A stretch of 64,000 nucleotides of DNA from Allacma fusca (Eukaryota > Arthropoda > Collembola > Symphypleona > Sminthuridae). The stretch spans positions 49,859,402 to 49,923,401 of the forward strand of contig OX359249.1 of the NCBI GenBank assembly GCA_947179485.1, read 5' to 3'. A model generated the notes under the pieces. The model saw only the letters and a program-made list of their open reading frames with translations. It made no database searches and was not told where the DNA came from. A program made the position numbers and the translations under genes. Each line of letters starts with the position of its first letter. The stretch's first letter is position 1. Below are positions 25,958 through 40,179 of the stretch, piece by piece.

Positions 25958-28900
25958 AGAAGATCGGTCCACTTATTTTGTATATAAACTCCGGTATGCG
26001 TCTCTTTGTATGTATATTCTAGGGGGAAATCTGTGCCTATAAGCATACTGTATGTAATTAGTATAGTTAACCTGAGTTAGTTAATTTTTTACGCTGGCTA
26101 CTTGTCATCTGTACTAGACTTCAAGTACCAACATCTGAATTACTACTACTATACTTTATAAATAATCGAATATACTTCTGTATGGCCTGTCAGGCATATG
26201 TTGTAGAGTCATTTTTGTCCTCCCTCATTATTAGTGTTTATATATTCTTGATATGCGTAATTATATACAACCAGCTCTACTGCGATACAGAGTAACTACA
26301 TACATGCTATATTCTCCAACTAACTGTTCTGCTAGATTGTGGCAGGTCAGTCTTTCTCGGATTTGTTTTTTGAAAAACACAGGACCAATTTTGTCATTTA
26401 CATTTGAAAAAAAAAACATCTAGCAAGAAAAGTCTGTGTCGAAAAGCTCGCATTCCAAAGAATTATCTTCAAGTCAGTGTTAGTCATGTTTCCTTTGCCA
26501 TTTTCCACAAGGCTTAACTTTATAGGAAACAAACAAATGTGTTTACAACATGGAATTTCACCTGAGCAATAGAAATGAAGACAGTGCAATAAATTCGGCA
26601 ATCAGCAAAGTCGGAATGCAAGAGAAGTTTTCAATGGAGTCAACTCTACACAGACATAAAAAATAGCACAATCATTAACAGAGTACATTTTATTCTGGAT
26701 ACTGGATTAAAATGATTCTCGTGCTATTGTAATGTAATCGCGACTACTCGGAGAGCTGTCGTCAGAGTTGTTAAGTTTAAAATGTACATTATTGGTGATT
26801 ATTGTGTTATGACCACACTTTGATCCTTGATATCTTATAACTACATGGATTTCAAGAGCAATATAACCTGTTAATATAGTCATGAAATATACTTGATTCG
26901 AAATGATTGGGACGAAATGAAGTATAGAAGCTTTATGTGATGTGTAGTTTCACTTCAACTCATATGTGCAGCATGAGTTATTATGTAGTTATTATTATTA
27001 TGTAATAATTATATGCAATTGTTGTAGTATCAGGCTCGAATAGGGAATATAGCTACGCTACAGTAATAACATAGAATGATTATGTCAAGAAAGAAATTTA
27101 TAAAATGCAATACTTACGAATGTTCAGCAAATCTACTGTTAAATGTCAATGCAAAACAATGAAAAATAGATCTTATGCTAAATTTGGATGTTCTGGTAAC
27201 TACGTGTTTGTAGTAATTATGTAAAATATTATTTGTTTGTTCCTCCTGTGAAGTTTTTACTTTATTCACGTTCCATGGATGCAATTTTTTTTTTAAATCT
27301 GCTATTTTTTAAGAAAGTCCAGTTTTTCATTTTCGTAATTATTATTGTCCAGATATACATAAGTGAGAATGCACCTATAGCCTCATGTTCGCGTAATATG
27401 GAATGTTATGCTTGTGTAATAATTGTACCAGTCTGTAGCAAGACTTGTAGGGTTTACTGCTGAAGCTGAAACTATTAGTGTTGACAGCAAAAGCGCAGCT
27501 GTACGACGTAATACTATTATGGCTGTACGAACCAGTTCGGATTGATTTCAGTAATTATGTTTAATATGCACGACTTCTTTCTCCATTTTATTTACTATAA
27601 TTACTTTGCCGGACTCCTTCGATTAAATTGTAAGGTGAGAATCAAATTTTCCATCATTGGCTGGCTGGTTAGTTCTCCATTAATTTTGATGCAAAGTATT
27701 GCGGAACTACAAGGAGACAGAACGAAAGTAGATGTCAGTGCAGCTCGGCACATCCTGGTGGTTTCGGTTTTCACCGAATCTTCAGTTTCATCTCTGTAGT
27801 GTCAAAGTGTCTGAAAGCAAAAGTTAAATATTGCGTGTACTTATATAACTATGGAACCGTTAGATTGTTAGTGTAGTCCCGAACTAAAGACCTGTAATTC
27901 GTATGATTAGTGCAAACTCAAGCTATGTTCATCTTCACTTAAATTTTAGAGTTACAAAACACGGTTTAACAAGAGAATAATATTTGACGATATACCTACT
28001 TCCTTGGTCGGATATATTTCCTCTAACATAATCCCTCCGGAGGTTATCCCTCGTAGGAGATAATCCCCCTCATTATTATGACGCTAAAAATCTTTCGCCT
28101 TTTAGCTCTATTTCTATGGAAACGTCATTTAGACCTTGCATAAAATTGTATCTTCCAATAACGCAATCCCGATTCTGTTGCAGTTACATAACACAGATAC
28201 CGTCCATATACTAAAATCCCTACACAGGTGTAATAATCAGGTTATTGCAAGTAAAGTTAGACTACTGAACCAGGTAAATGTAATTAATGGAAACCAAGTA
28301 AGTACCGTGACAATATGAGTACTATGTGATGTGATCAAGTAATCTCGTTAACATCAGGCTAGGTTATTGAGGCCATAGGTTGCTGAATGCAAGTAATGTT
28401 ATTAAAATACAGTTAAATATTTAACCTTTTTAGTTTTTGAAATATTTGATTAGGTAGTTTATATCAAGTTAAATGTTTCAACTGAATTAGGCTATTGAAA
28501 TAAAATTTGATCATTTGAAGCCACGTTTCATTCGATTTGAACTATTGTGGTTACTTTTTTCCATGGTACTGTGTTGTGAGATGTTTGAGGGAGGAGAAAC
28601 TGGAGGAGAGTGACATTATAAACTAGTTGATTCTCCTAGATTCTACCTTTTCTGACAGATTTTATTAATTTATTCTCGTTCAAATAGGCAAAGTATTGGG
28701 GCCAAAGGGTTAAAAACAGAGCTGGAGTTTTTTAAAGATTTCAAAATGAACAACAATTTATTGCCGCATAATTTTTTCCGGAAGACGCATTCACAATATT
28801 TGTAGGAAATTCATGGGATTCAAGTTAGCTTTTTTATCATCAACCAAGTGAAGTAATACAGTCGCAGGAGCCAGAAATCGGATTGGAGATTAATTCAAAA

Positions 28901-31900
28901 GTTGTCATCAGAAACAATGTTATTGCTACATTTAGACCAAGCGTGACATTTTTGTAACAATTTGAGACCTAAGTTGATGATATGAGATGTGACAGAATCT
29001 CAATGTTTGCTGCAAGTTAAGTTTGTAAGATTTTAAAGCATACATTTTTGCTGGCATAAAAAATGTAGAACCAGTCAATTTTTTCCTGTAAATTTTCTCC
29101 ACTTTCTTGCTGAGGTTACAATTCTCCCAACCTTTCTCTCTAATTTTACCAAATCTTCATGGGGATAACAATCAAGTAGTAGTCTGGAAATTCCGCACAA
29201 TTTCCTGCAAACGAGGATCGAAATGTATTCTTAAAATCCTTTTACGTAAGAAAAATTATCTGTAATCTTGAAACCTTAAAAAATGCCAGCTTTGTTTCAT
29301 GTTTGTGACCCCAATATGGGCGTATGTGAAAGCTGTAAATTTTAGATAATCTGGAACAAAATGTTCTACAATCTAGGGATTCAAGTAATTTTTGAGTGAC
29401 ACGCTTGTGTCGGCTGGAGAGTGGAAGTAATTCCAGTTACACTGTGTGTACTCTGTGAAACACTTCATTCACAGGTGCTTTGATTAATATAATTTTGAAA
29501 GATATTGGCGAACAGGGTCCCCACTTTAGGGAGCACGAATCTGTTTATCTCGATACGTTGAAGTGGGTACGAGTCGTATGCGTAAACACGTGTAAGTGAA
29601 TGTATTTTCTCGATGCAATGAGCTGTATTTATCTACACACTCACTAATTTATAATAAATGACTTCTAGCGATCACGTCAATATACTTGGTTGTAGACATA
29701 ACAAACAAAATGCATGGTTGTAGTTACTTTGACAACTGAGAATTCTGTTACTTTAGTACTTGGATTGCATTTGACAATTTCTGAGGAGGGATTATCTCCA
29801 CAAGCAGTAGACAATATGTTCGGAGGGATATCTCCGTACTCTTTTTTGTGTTGTAATTTACTCACTTCACTGCTCAAGGTAATTTCAAGTTATATATATA
29901 TTTTTTAATTACCTGGACTACAATAATTACCTAGGAAGTTTTTAATATTTGGAACTAATTATTCCGTGTGGTTTTGGGTCTTCAAATTATGAATAGCAGG
30001 AAGAGATGTTTGAAAATGTGAATAACCATCAGTTAACCACCAGAATATCCACGGCGTTGAGACTACCTCTAGTCTAGTTATATCCTCTGTGTCTGTAAAG
30101 ATTAGGTTTATGAAAGCTGAAATTACTCCGTTATGATAAAAAAATGTGTTATGAGAAAAAATTCTTGCTTCACAACGATTTACCACACCTCAGAATGGGG
30201 TGAATGGGAACGGGCAGCACAGCAGTGGTGTACAAGTCCAGTGTCAGTCATCATTATTTAAAACATGATGTCGTTCTTTCTAGTGATAATAGTTATCCTT
30301 GACAAATTGTTTTCTTGTGTTAAATGGCCACAAGATGGCAATATGGCATTACTGTATCGCTTTCTTCTCGCACTTTTCACAACATTTTTAAATATGAAAA
30401 TTAGTTTTCTCGGAAACTATTGCACTGATGTCAGCCAAAATTGAGGTACAGAGCCCTGCGCTGCCCTAAAACCGTATGAATCGTCGGAGCAAGTATTTAG
30501 ACATAAAATTGGCGAGTTTTGAACTTGTTTGTTGCATATTGATAACAATTTTTAGAGAAATTAAAAATATTGAAGAAAGATGTTAAGTGCTGCCGCACTT
30601 ACTTAACTTGTAACATTAAAATTTGAACTAAAACATGAGCTCACATGATAAGTCCTAGGGAGGCTGCCTGTAGGCAGTTCCATTGTATATGTTTATTCGA
30701 CCAACTTTTTTTAAAAAACCGGGCAGTTGGTATTAATGATTTTAAAAAAATAAAACAATAATATGTTGCTGTTCAAACATGCTTTCAGCTTTCCCGCTCA
30801 ATCAATTGACTTTGACTTCAATGAAATCACTACAACTGCCTTGACCAGTTTAACTGCTTTGACCAATTAAGAGGAGTTGGCTTTGAATCATCCGTGACTG
30901 CAGAGAAGTGCAGTAACAAAGGGTCCAAGTGTTATATTAAGGTCCAAGGTGCAATATATGGGACAGAATAATTAAAATTAGGTATAAGGGCGCACTACAA
31001 TTTCAGGAAAATAAATATGAAACGTAACTATGATAATTAAAAGAGTACTATAACTTGAATTTAAATTGCGCGTGGTTTATTTGTCCCCTATTTGACATTA
31101 AGGGTTTGCAGGACATCTGTGGGTTGATACTGTAACAACGCGCATTAAAGTTGTGTACATTGTGACGAGCATGAGTTTATTCGTGCCCTTTTTTGATTTC
31201 CTGAGGTCAAATAGATGACCCGATCTTCTCCAAAATCAATAGTCTTCTGACTGATTTATTGTTAGTAATGTGTCACTGGAAAGTTTGAATTGTCTGGTGA
31301 CATTTCATTGGTTCGGCAGTTAACAGGATGACGGACAAACAGACTACCACACATCCCAATGATCACAACAGTGACCTTTGTTTCAATGCGTCCCTACAAA
31401 CTGTACGAATTTGACGCTTGTAAAATACCTTCATAAACACTAATAGTCTTTGTATGTTCCATGCTGAATAGCACAATATCTACTAACCATTTGCAGTAGG
31501 CTGCTTTGCAGAAAATTCGTTTTAAAATGCAACAGAATGATTTGTTTATTTACCGAAAATAATCGAATGCTCATTACCCTCTCCTTGGGTTCCCATCTAA
31601 AAGCTTCCAAATTTTCTCATAACGGCTAAATGTTTTAATAGCGGGATAAATTAAATGTGTGATTTGGAACTTACAATAGAGACAAGATTTGACAATTATT
31701 TTAACCCAAATCAACATTATATTTATGCAAGAGTACTGACCAAGTAGAACAGCGCGCGTATAGAAGAATATACATACAAGCAAAAGTAATGTCATATTGT
31801 CTGTTGTATGATCGATATAACTTTTAGTAAGTTTTCGTTAAGGCTGTAAGGTACGAAATAAGATCGGGAAATTATTGCTCACTTGTATTTTAACTTGTAC

Positions 31901-34900
31901 TTGACTTATTAATTAGTAAGTCACTTGGACTTGAAACTACACTTGTCAAAGTACTAAGAAGATATTGGGACCACTCTATAGCCTATTGTACTCAGGTGCC
32001 CCTAAATAAGTTGGAAATTGGTGAAAGGAAAAACGAAATGTGATGGAAGGTAACTTTAGGACCCTTTTGAGGGCCTTAATTTTGGACGGGAGATTCAACG
32101 ATTGACATATTTTTTGTAATAAAATTCTTTACAAAGTGGCATTGCGTCCAGTCTTATTTCCTTTCAAGGATGAACCGTTACTTATTTGTATCACCTTGAA
32201 AATGTTTTGTCACAAATAGGGAGTTAGCGCTGCTTTTGACGAAGGGGAACTTGTAGATCTTTCTCTATCTTTTACAAGTTTCAGTTTGTAAGTTTTAGGC
32301 TGTCTTCGTTAGAGTTGAACGTTGTTCAGAAAGTTTGTACGTCTCATGATACCCCTTAACTTATAACGCCTCGCTACAAGTTCTACCAGTCATAGAAAGG
32401 GACGTATCACTTGAATAGGGAAAGTGATGTCACTTTCGTTCTATAATTTCTCTCCGCTAATTAAAGGCTGCACTAACCCCCTGCGTTTAAGAGAGCTTTG
32501 TCTTGAAGACGCACAAGCCACTTCGTACGAAGATTAAAAGAAATGATTGAGGTGAGGACACAGTCGGATCGACAAATAATAAAAACTGTTAAATGACAAG
32601 GTACTAGGGTTCAGAATGATTGTCAGTGTGCATACCTTCCATAGCTACTGAGTGTTAGAATCTTTTGTATGCAAAGTTGACTACTTTTGTTTATATTCAC
32701 TTTCCTTTCTATTAAAGCAATAATTTATTTATGTTCATAATTTTATTCTAATTCTGAATATCAACTTCCCTTTGAGGAACTCTCCCGTCCTGTCCATTCC
32801 AAATGTTTTCAACGGATGCATTCAGTTTCAAAGAAATAATGATTAACTTGGATTTGTGTTGTCAGATGACTCTAAGTAGGTATAGCTTGTGGTCATATTA
32901 TAATAAAGTCATGGTATGTAGTAACTGAAACCATTACCCCATGGAGTTTTCCTAAGCGTATGCGTATACTGTAGTCTGTAACAATTGGTTAATCCTGTAC
33001 TAAAAATTGTTCGGCAGAGAACAACACCCGACACTCGTCACCGTTGAACTCTTTAGTTGCAACACAGATGCAGAGTAAGATGCAATATAGTACTGATTAC
33101 TGATTGATTGTGAATTGGTTCCGAACCTTTCTCACACTCATATGCATGAGTTTCAGTTACTGTTTGTAATAACTCCTTTATAAGCTGAACTTCACGGGAA
33201 TAAAATTACGCAGGATGTAAAACTGGACCATTTAGAATAATGCAATAATTGTTATTTTAAAAGAGAATTAAAATTCAAAGCAACTCATAATAATATTGTT
33301 GACATTGACAAGGAGGTTGCTTTGGGAAACTATACACAGAATAAGAATTTATATTAAATATATTGATTAACGTATGTTGGCTAGTCTACCGTGAATCGAA
33401 GGAGTCATATTATTTCAGAATGGTATGTATTATATCAGCATAATTTTTGCCTGGGTCTTCATACATAAATATACTTTTAGTATAAATATGGTAAAGTGAT
33501 ATCATCTGCGCATATTATAAGTACCACAAAATCAGTCGTGAATATTGAAATTAAGGCTAGGACCATTGACAGAACTTAGTTCGCATATTAGATTTTGTGC
33601 AGTTTTTTTTGTACAAGTAATATAAGTACATATACGTAAGTATAAACCTACCTGATTATTATACAACGTTTGTAAGTTGATATGGGTTTTGGCTGATGTA
33701 GTATCGAATTAGTTTCCTTGGCAGTTTTCCTGTCGAACTGTGGACTCATTGGACAATCACATGAATTACATTATTGAAATAAATGGTAACCTCTCATTGG
33801 ACAGGAGTCGTTTTTAACTTTAGATGACAAACTCAATAACCTGTAGGATTTTTTTTATATAGAAAAAAAATTAAAATAGATGTACTTATAGATAATATCA
33901 TTCGTACTTACATACGTATATTGTATTACTACTTTTACCCAATAATTATTTTTTAGTATTTTCCGATGAAAGATTCTTAGCTCTAAGAAATGGACGTACT
34001 GAACATTGCAGGTTTATAGCAATGGTAAATAAATGCTTTATTTTTATATGATAATGTATGTATGCCATGCACGCTCAAATTCTTTTGCAAAAAAAGGGAA
34101 AGAAAATACTAGTGCTGTGTTAATGCAATTGAGTTCTTGGGTTCTAAATGGGTAAAAAACTGGCTATAAGCGTGAAGAAGCTTCAAGCAATAACAAATCT
34201 ATCAAATTTACAAAATTAAAGGTAACGTTGAGGTTTTAAAAGATATGATTTGTATAGTCATCGTGACGTTGTGGAATTCATCTGTTTATTATTATACTAC
34301 TGTGTTGCATGAACTTGTATATAATTATGTAAAACAAAATCAAAACAACTGATGGAAATGATGCTTAATATATTTACATCAAGTGGGTATTGATTGAGCA
34401 TCTTGACACTACATCAAAGTAAGCCTTTTACGTATTAGTACCATTAAAATAAACTGAAGCCTTATTTTCCCCTATTTTATTTTCTCATGTCAGCAGATGT
34501 TTTACAGTAACTTTAATTATTTCTCTAATGTTTCCACAAGGGGCGTCATGTATGACTGATATTTTACTATTTTTAATTCCGAATGTGGGTCACTATTTAT
34601 TTTAAAATTATGTTTTTAATAAGTAGTTACAAGTGTATAATTTGCTGTCGTTATGCATTGAATGCAATAATTAATATTGGAACGCTGGATTGGATCATGA
34701 GACGGTTTTAAACCCCTTTTCCTTAATTTTATCGAAGTATAGTTTATTATGTTTTGTGTTTTGTATTAAATTTAATTTATTGAGTAAGCATGCTTGTAAA
34801 CAAAACGATTGCATTTGTTTGATGGCGTGCAACTAATTTTTGTTTACGTCGCCACTTGTTTCTGTATTGTTTATAAGTAGTAAATGGCAGAGCCCCTTCT

Positions 34901-35980
34901 TTCCAAAGTTGTTTTGAGCTGGTACAGTTGCAGGAAGGAATCAAGAAAGTAATAATTGATGTGTTGGTTGTAGAAGGTACATAGGTCTGTTGATTAAGAA
35001 AAATATGTAAATGTGGAATGATGTAAAGATAAATAATGGAATTGTTGCAATGATTCAGTCTCCATCTGTAGTTTTGTGTGTTTAGCACACATGTGGTATA
35101 ATGCTGATTTGCCTCTATTCGGAATGGACGACCAGAGTTGAAGGGTCTACAATAATGTGATATATATCCAAGAGTGTATAGGAAAGAGTAGCAGACAGAT
35201 CAGCGATGACTATGCTATCCAAGGGCTTTGTTCTAATTGTCATGCAGTGTAATTGGTTTAAGTTTGAGTAATTGTAGCTTGAAAGAGAGTTAGCTGAGTT
35301 TTTATTCGGGTAGCGTACAATGCTGATAGGGAAGTAATAATTATTATTGCTAAAATTGTGTACATAAGATTTCAAGCTACGTTATATAACCATTGTGTAA
35401 GATTTTATTAAGTTTTTTTTAAAGAAAAGTGAAATATTGATTTTGAAAAGTCTCGGTTGAAAGAATGGTACCCACGCATATGACGGCAAGTTGCAATGGA
35501 AGTGTTAGTACACACTTGTTAGAATGGTTAATGGATTTTTGGTAATGGTCTGCTTGATTCTGCTCATTTGTGGATCAATGATAATTATAAAAGCAGTGTG
35601 GGATAAGTTCCAGCAATGCTTATAAGGAATCGGGTGGGTAAACTCGATTATACAATACAAAAAATAGAATCGGGCGAGTGCCTCAAAATTTTGAGGATAT
35701 CATATATGTATCCGAATAACATAGGTAAAGCTTTTATAATGTCCATTCGATTCAATATGTTTTGGAATAAACGATTATGCAATAAAAAAAAGTACGGTTT
35801 ACATGACAACTCTCCATATAATCACATTATTTAAAAAATCCGGGCCCAGGCGCGATCATAATTCCAATATCAACGAATAATATTTAAACCTTACTATGCA
35901 TATACAATGTATACCATAATAGTATTATTGTACCAGTACATTGGCAGCACGTAATTTCTCATTCATTTGTTTTACTTGTA
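25958..35980. other. Gene-poor AT-rich stretch
   Basis: About 10 kb in which I recognise no exon, RNA gene or transposon end. Open frames are short and without domains. It may include further dimm 3' UTR or plain intergenic DNA. Confidence 0.5.
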
Positions 35981-36025
35981 TACAAACATAGTTTACATTC
36001 GTGCATTGCATTATTCCTACCCAAA

Positions 36026-37009
36026 ATGTCTCCAAAAAGCAAGATTATATCTTTAAGCCAGTAGCTAATCAAGTTATTTTGGGTAACAAAAACCGGAAGA
36101 AACAATTTCAAGTTGAAATAAGCAATATGCTACAGTGATGGGCAAGTGGATAGCCTACCCTTCAGCCTTGCCTATAAAATATTGGAAAAACGACCCTACC
36201 TTCTGGGCTATAGGGATGCCCATTCCCTATAGCCCAAAACTAGGCAGATAGATCGCCTACCTTTTCCTTCCCTATTTTTCTCTGATCGCCTATGTAACAC
36301 CTTGTCTAGTTTTGAAGTGCAGTGGATTTGTGCTACGTAAGTTCTGTTTATTTATTAACGGTAGCACTAAATACTTCTATTATTCCTTCTTCTGTATTTA
36401 CCAGCAACCCCAAAACCAGATTCCAATCAAACGTTTAATGCGGCCCAATCGTACGTTTAGTCAGTATATGCATTGATTAATGAATTTGTTCTTATTCATT
36501 GCCTTGTAAAATCACCGATAGGTACCCTTCAACGTCATATTCTGACATGATCTCCGGACACCCTTCCTTTTCCTTGCCGATATAATTGGTGTAATATTTG
36601 CCTTCCTGTCCCCTAGCCTAGTATTTATAAAATGCCTACCCTTTTTTGTCAACCTCGCCTACATTTTTTCAGCATTTTCCAGCCCTCCTATACAATCGCC
36701 TATTTATAGGGTCTATATATAGGCGAGGTGCCCACCACTGATATGCTGCCAATAAGCTTTAGTTTTAGAAGACTTTGCAGGACAGCGCAAGATTCAAACC
36801 ATGAAACAAACTGTTTTGACAGATTTTTTAGTTTTTCAACTTCTGATTGATTTAATTATTACTTATGTAGCAATTTTTAAATTTTGCAAATCCCAGATCC
36901 ATAATAGCGTACTCAGCAACTAATTACACATATTCCGAGTAGTCAACGTTCTCTATAGTCAACTTTTATATACGGTCCCCTGCGATGTGACTATAAAGAG
37001 GTTTTACTG
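36026..37009 (+). pseudogene. pogo/Tigger-like transposon relic (3' end)
   Basis: The right edge reads GACTATAAAGAGGTTTTACTG followed by TA (37010-37011). Its reverse complement, CAGTAAAACCTCTTTATAG, matches the CAGTA(A/G)AACCTC termini common in pogo/Tigger elements, which insert at TA. At 36026 an ATG opens MSPKSKIISLSQ, similar to the start of CENP-B-type pogo proteins, but the frame stops at once. No left TIR was found. A 608-bp MITE (36133-36740) lies within it. Family assignment is tentative. Confidence 0.4.
36133..36740. mobile_element. hAT-type MITE, TATAGGC-word family
   Basis: The termini CAGTGATGGGCA and the inverted CAGTGGTGGGCA are flanked by an 8-bp duplication with one mismatch (ATATGCTA 36125-36132, ATATGCTG 36741-36748). 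The interior is rich in GCCTA/TAGGC and CCCTATAG words. It resembles the element at 57531-58413 in its GATGGGC terminus and TATAGGC words. It has no coding capacity. Confidence 0.85.
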
Positions 37010-37091
37010 TATTCATCCCTACTATTATTGTATTTTACGGTCAACGTCTCGATCCCGTCTCAGTCCCTCTCCTCTCTTAGTTGTTAGAACC

Positions 37092-37650
37092 ATAGATGTA
37101 GGTTTTTTTCCCACTCGCACTCACACTCGCACTTCCATAAAGAAAAATCCACCACTCCTACTCGTGCCCACTCATAGTCTGTCTGAGAATGTAAAACTCC
37201 TACTCCTACTCTCAGCGGTAACTTTAAATCTCACCACTCCTACTCACCTTTCGTGAGTTACTCAATGTTTTCATCGAAATATTTGCAAATATTAAGACAA
37301 GTTTTCCTTATCATTAAAAAAGCGAATATTAAGCAAAAAATGCATGACTTGTACATACATAAGTCGGCATTCCATACAATTGTTTGTATGATGTTATGAA
37401 ATATTTGGCAATAACCGCCAATCTTTTAATCGTGGCAATGCTAGCTTTATGCGGTTAATACAATGGTACGAGAAATAGCGAGTAGCAAAGCATGCTACTC
37501 CTACTCTTTTTCTATGCTACGATTTATACCACTCCAACTGACGACTTTTTTGGCGCCTTCACTCCTACTCTTTACCTTGCTACTTTCCTGTGAGTGTGAG
37601 TAGGAGTGTGTTGAGTGCACTCGTCACTCGCGAGTAGCCTCCATGTATGG
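37092..37650. mobile_element. hAT-type MITE, ACTCCTACTC-word family
   Basis: A perfect 8-bp repeat TTAGAACC at 37084-37091 and 37651-37658 brackets the element. The ends are weak inverted repeats: CCATAGATGTAGG (overlapping the duplication) at left and CCATACATGGAGG as the reverse complement at right. The interior is filled with ACTCCTACTC and CACTCGCAC words, with inverted copies near the right end. It has no coding capacity. Confidence 0.75.
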
Positions 37651-37767
37651 TTAGAACCGAATCCGTCTCAAAGTCCCTATCCCGTCCCGATTTTTGCCGT
37701 CCGTCCTGAGAGACGGTATCCCCAGTGAACATCATTGAGCGTGACCACAGTTTTACTCCCGCACGAG

Positions 37768-37904
37768 CATAAAAAACCATCGGCTTCGCCAATGCACACA
37801 TGTCACGGGATAAAAAACGCGCGTTCGTTTATCAGTTACAAATAATTGCTCCGCGATTATGTAAGGCTGCCGTGTAGGGCGGCATGAGCAATGTCCATCT
37901 CTCG
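37768..37904 (-). mobile_element. Fragment of a Helitron-like repeat, interrupted by the hAT at 37905
   Basis: On the minus strand this reads toward the CATTGGCGAAGCCGATG hairpin and T-run shared with 20281-20312. Together with 48299-48626 on the far side of the hAT insertion it would form one minus-strand element, since the hAT target duplication joins them. The class (Helitron or Helentron) is inferred only from the hairpin and from the AGGGCGATGTCAGCCCC start on the far side. Confidence 0.35.
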
Positions 37905-38543
37905 CTGGGGTTCCCAGACGTCCCGGAATGCCCGGGACAGTCCCGGAATGACAATCGTTGTCCCGTGTCCCGGAAGGGTGCATTCCGGGACACGTAAATG
38001 TCCCGGAAACGTCGAGCTCAAAAGGTTATGAAAATTAGTAGAGTTTTAAAGATAAAAATAAAATATTTCGTTCTAGAGGAGCTCGATTCAAACGAGAGCA
38101 TCATGTGTCATCTACATAGTAAAACTAATAAAATCGTAAAAATGTGATTACAAGAGTAACAAAATCGTTTAAGCATTAGGTAATAATTAAAAAGGTCTAG
38201 GTTTTACAATTCTGTATACGAAGAGGTTGTCAATTCAAAAAATTGTTACCTCGAATTGGCAAAGATAACCAGACCCCTGCTAGGATTTTGACGTGACTTT
38301 CTCTGTGAAGTATGAAGAATTTGGGTTTGTTAAATTCCGCATGTAAAGTTCCTAAAAACCTAGAGAACGGAGGTACTGAAATTAAAAAGTTTAATTTATT
38401 TTTAACCGAAAAATCTGGAGACTCATTAAAAATTCAACATATTTGCTGTTACAATACGACCGTAAATTACGGTCACCAGAATTATGAGTTTTAGAAAATC
38501 CAGGAAGAAAATCCATCAATTGTTGCTGCTAATTGGAAATATC

Positions 38544-39438
38544 CACAGCATTGGAAAATACTTATTTTTTTTCTCAAAATACAAAATAAAATACATTTGA
38601 AATAAAAGCCAAAATACAAAATACAAAATAAAAATACCTCCGTTAATTTTATGAAAATACAAAGTAAAAATGCATTATATTGTGGGTTATTCAAAATACC
38701 AAATACAAAATACGTATTTCAAGTACTTTTCTCAAAATACAATTTACCTCTATTTTTAACAGTTTTAGAAAAACAAGCTTTTTAAAAACAGAAAGCGAAG
38801 CCCTTTTGGGACTAAATATAATACCTGCATGACAACATAACCGCTCCACAGAGGCTGACGAGGCCTATGGAGTATTAAAATAAAAAACATTTCTTTGACG
38901 TTTTTATACTTGTCCAAAATTGCCAAACTGTCAGAAGTGTCCCACAGATAGTTTAAATTAAACACTCCAAAGTCTCCTGAATTGACTGCGATGAATTGAA
39001 TATTAATATAATAATATAATAATTATAAAACTGTAATGACTTGGCCGACTAGCGTAACAGAAAATTAGCTGACAATAAAATTCATTCTTCGACATGCAGT
39101 CAGGGAGAGGTTGAAGTTGAAATTCTTTCATGCTAAACCAAACGTTTTTGTTGTAAAATGCGATCACTCATACGAGTGTTTTTACACGCTGGTGACTACA
39201 GATGCCATGTACATTGGAACCTATCTGTGAAAAGTATGTTGAGCAAAATACTTTATTTGAAATACATTTTTATGGCACTGTTAGTAAGAAAATACAAAAT
39301 ACAATTTTATTCAAAAGCATGTAAAATATAAAGTATAAAATACTTATTCAATGCATTAGGGCTACAAAATACAATATACTCGAAGGTCTCAAAATACGTA
39401 TTTTAAAATACAGTATTCCCAAATACTATAATGCTCTG
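38544..39438. mobile_element. hAT-type MITE, AAAATAC-word family
   Basis: A perfect 8-bp duplication GAAATATC (38536-38543, 39439-39446) flanks ends CACAGCATTGGAAAATAC and, inverted, CAGAGCATTATAGTATTTGG. Both flanks are packed with AAAATAC/GTATTTT words. It resembles the host element at 59085-62953 in its CAGAGC termini and its word. It interrupts the hAT transposase pseudogene. It has no coding capacity. Confidence 0.85.
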
Positions 39439-40179
39439 GAAATATCACATTATACACAACGCTGTGAAAAATGCATGTATTAAATAATCAATCCCAGATA
39501 GCACAGGACAGGTTTTAGACGTCATATAATATGAAGAGTAACTGGTACACCAACTCATGATTATTTGGTCTCCAACAGAACAGAAACGTTTGTAACACCA
39601 GCAGATGAGACCCCTAGAGGCGTATCACAGACGTCTCATTTCGGGTACTAAACTGGTGCGTGAGTGGAGTGAAACTCAGGCGTAACTGATTCATTACTGG
39701 CACTGTTCTCGTTTCAAAGCCAGTTAACTTCCATATGCAAAAATGACCAAATTAAATGGTACATGACAAAAAACTATATTTCACGAATCTTCGTAAATAT
39801 TCATTTTTACTTAACACAGCAATCGTAACTTTTATACAATGAGAAAAACAAGAAATATAATTTTATATTTAATACCAAACGTATTAAAGCATGGCTGCTG
39901 AATTACAATGTAATATACAAATATACAAATGTAAGTTTAAAATTGATGTTATAAGTATATTCGAATTATTGAAATAATTAAAATGTGAGTTATTATATTT
40001 TGAGGGTAAAAAAGTGTAATTAAATGACGACCAGGAAAGTTTAAATGCCAAGTATTTCAGTTGGAATCTTCATCACTGCAGTTTACATTCTCATCCTGTG
40101 TAGTGTGCTGGAAGAAACTCTTTAAATCTATGAATACAAGAGATAAAATCTTTAACACAGAATGTATATACAACATAAA

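Noticed and set aside
25958-35980. tRNA, rRNA or small RNA genes
   Set aside because: No cloverleaf or conserved RNA motif was recognised by eye. A covariance-model scan would be needed to exclude them.
37012-37900. An additional MITE marked by CCCGTCTC words around the ACTCCTACTC element
   Set aside because: Inverted ends and a target duplication could not be located.
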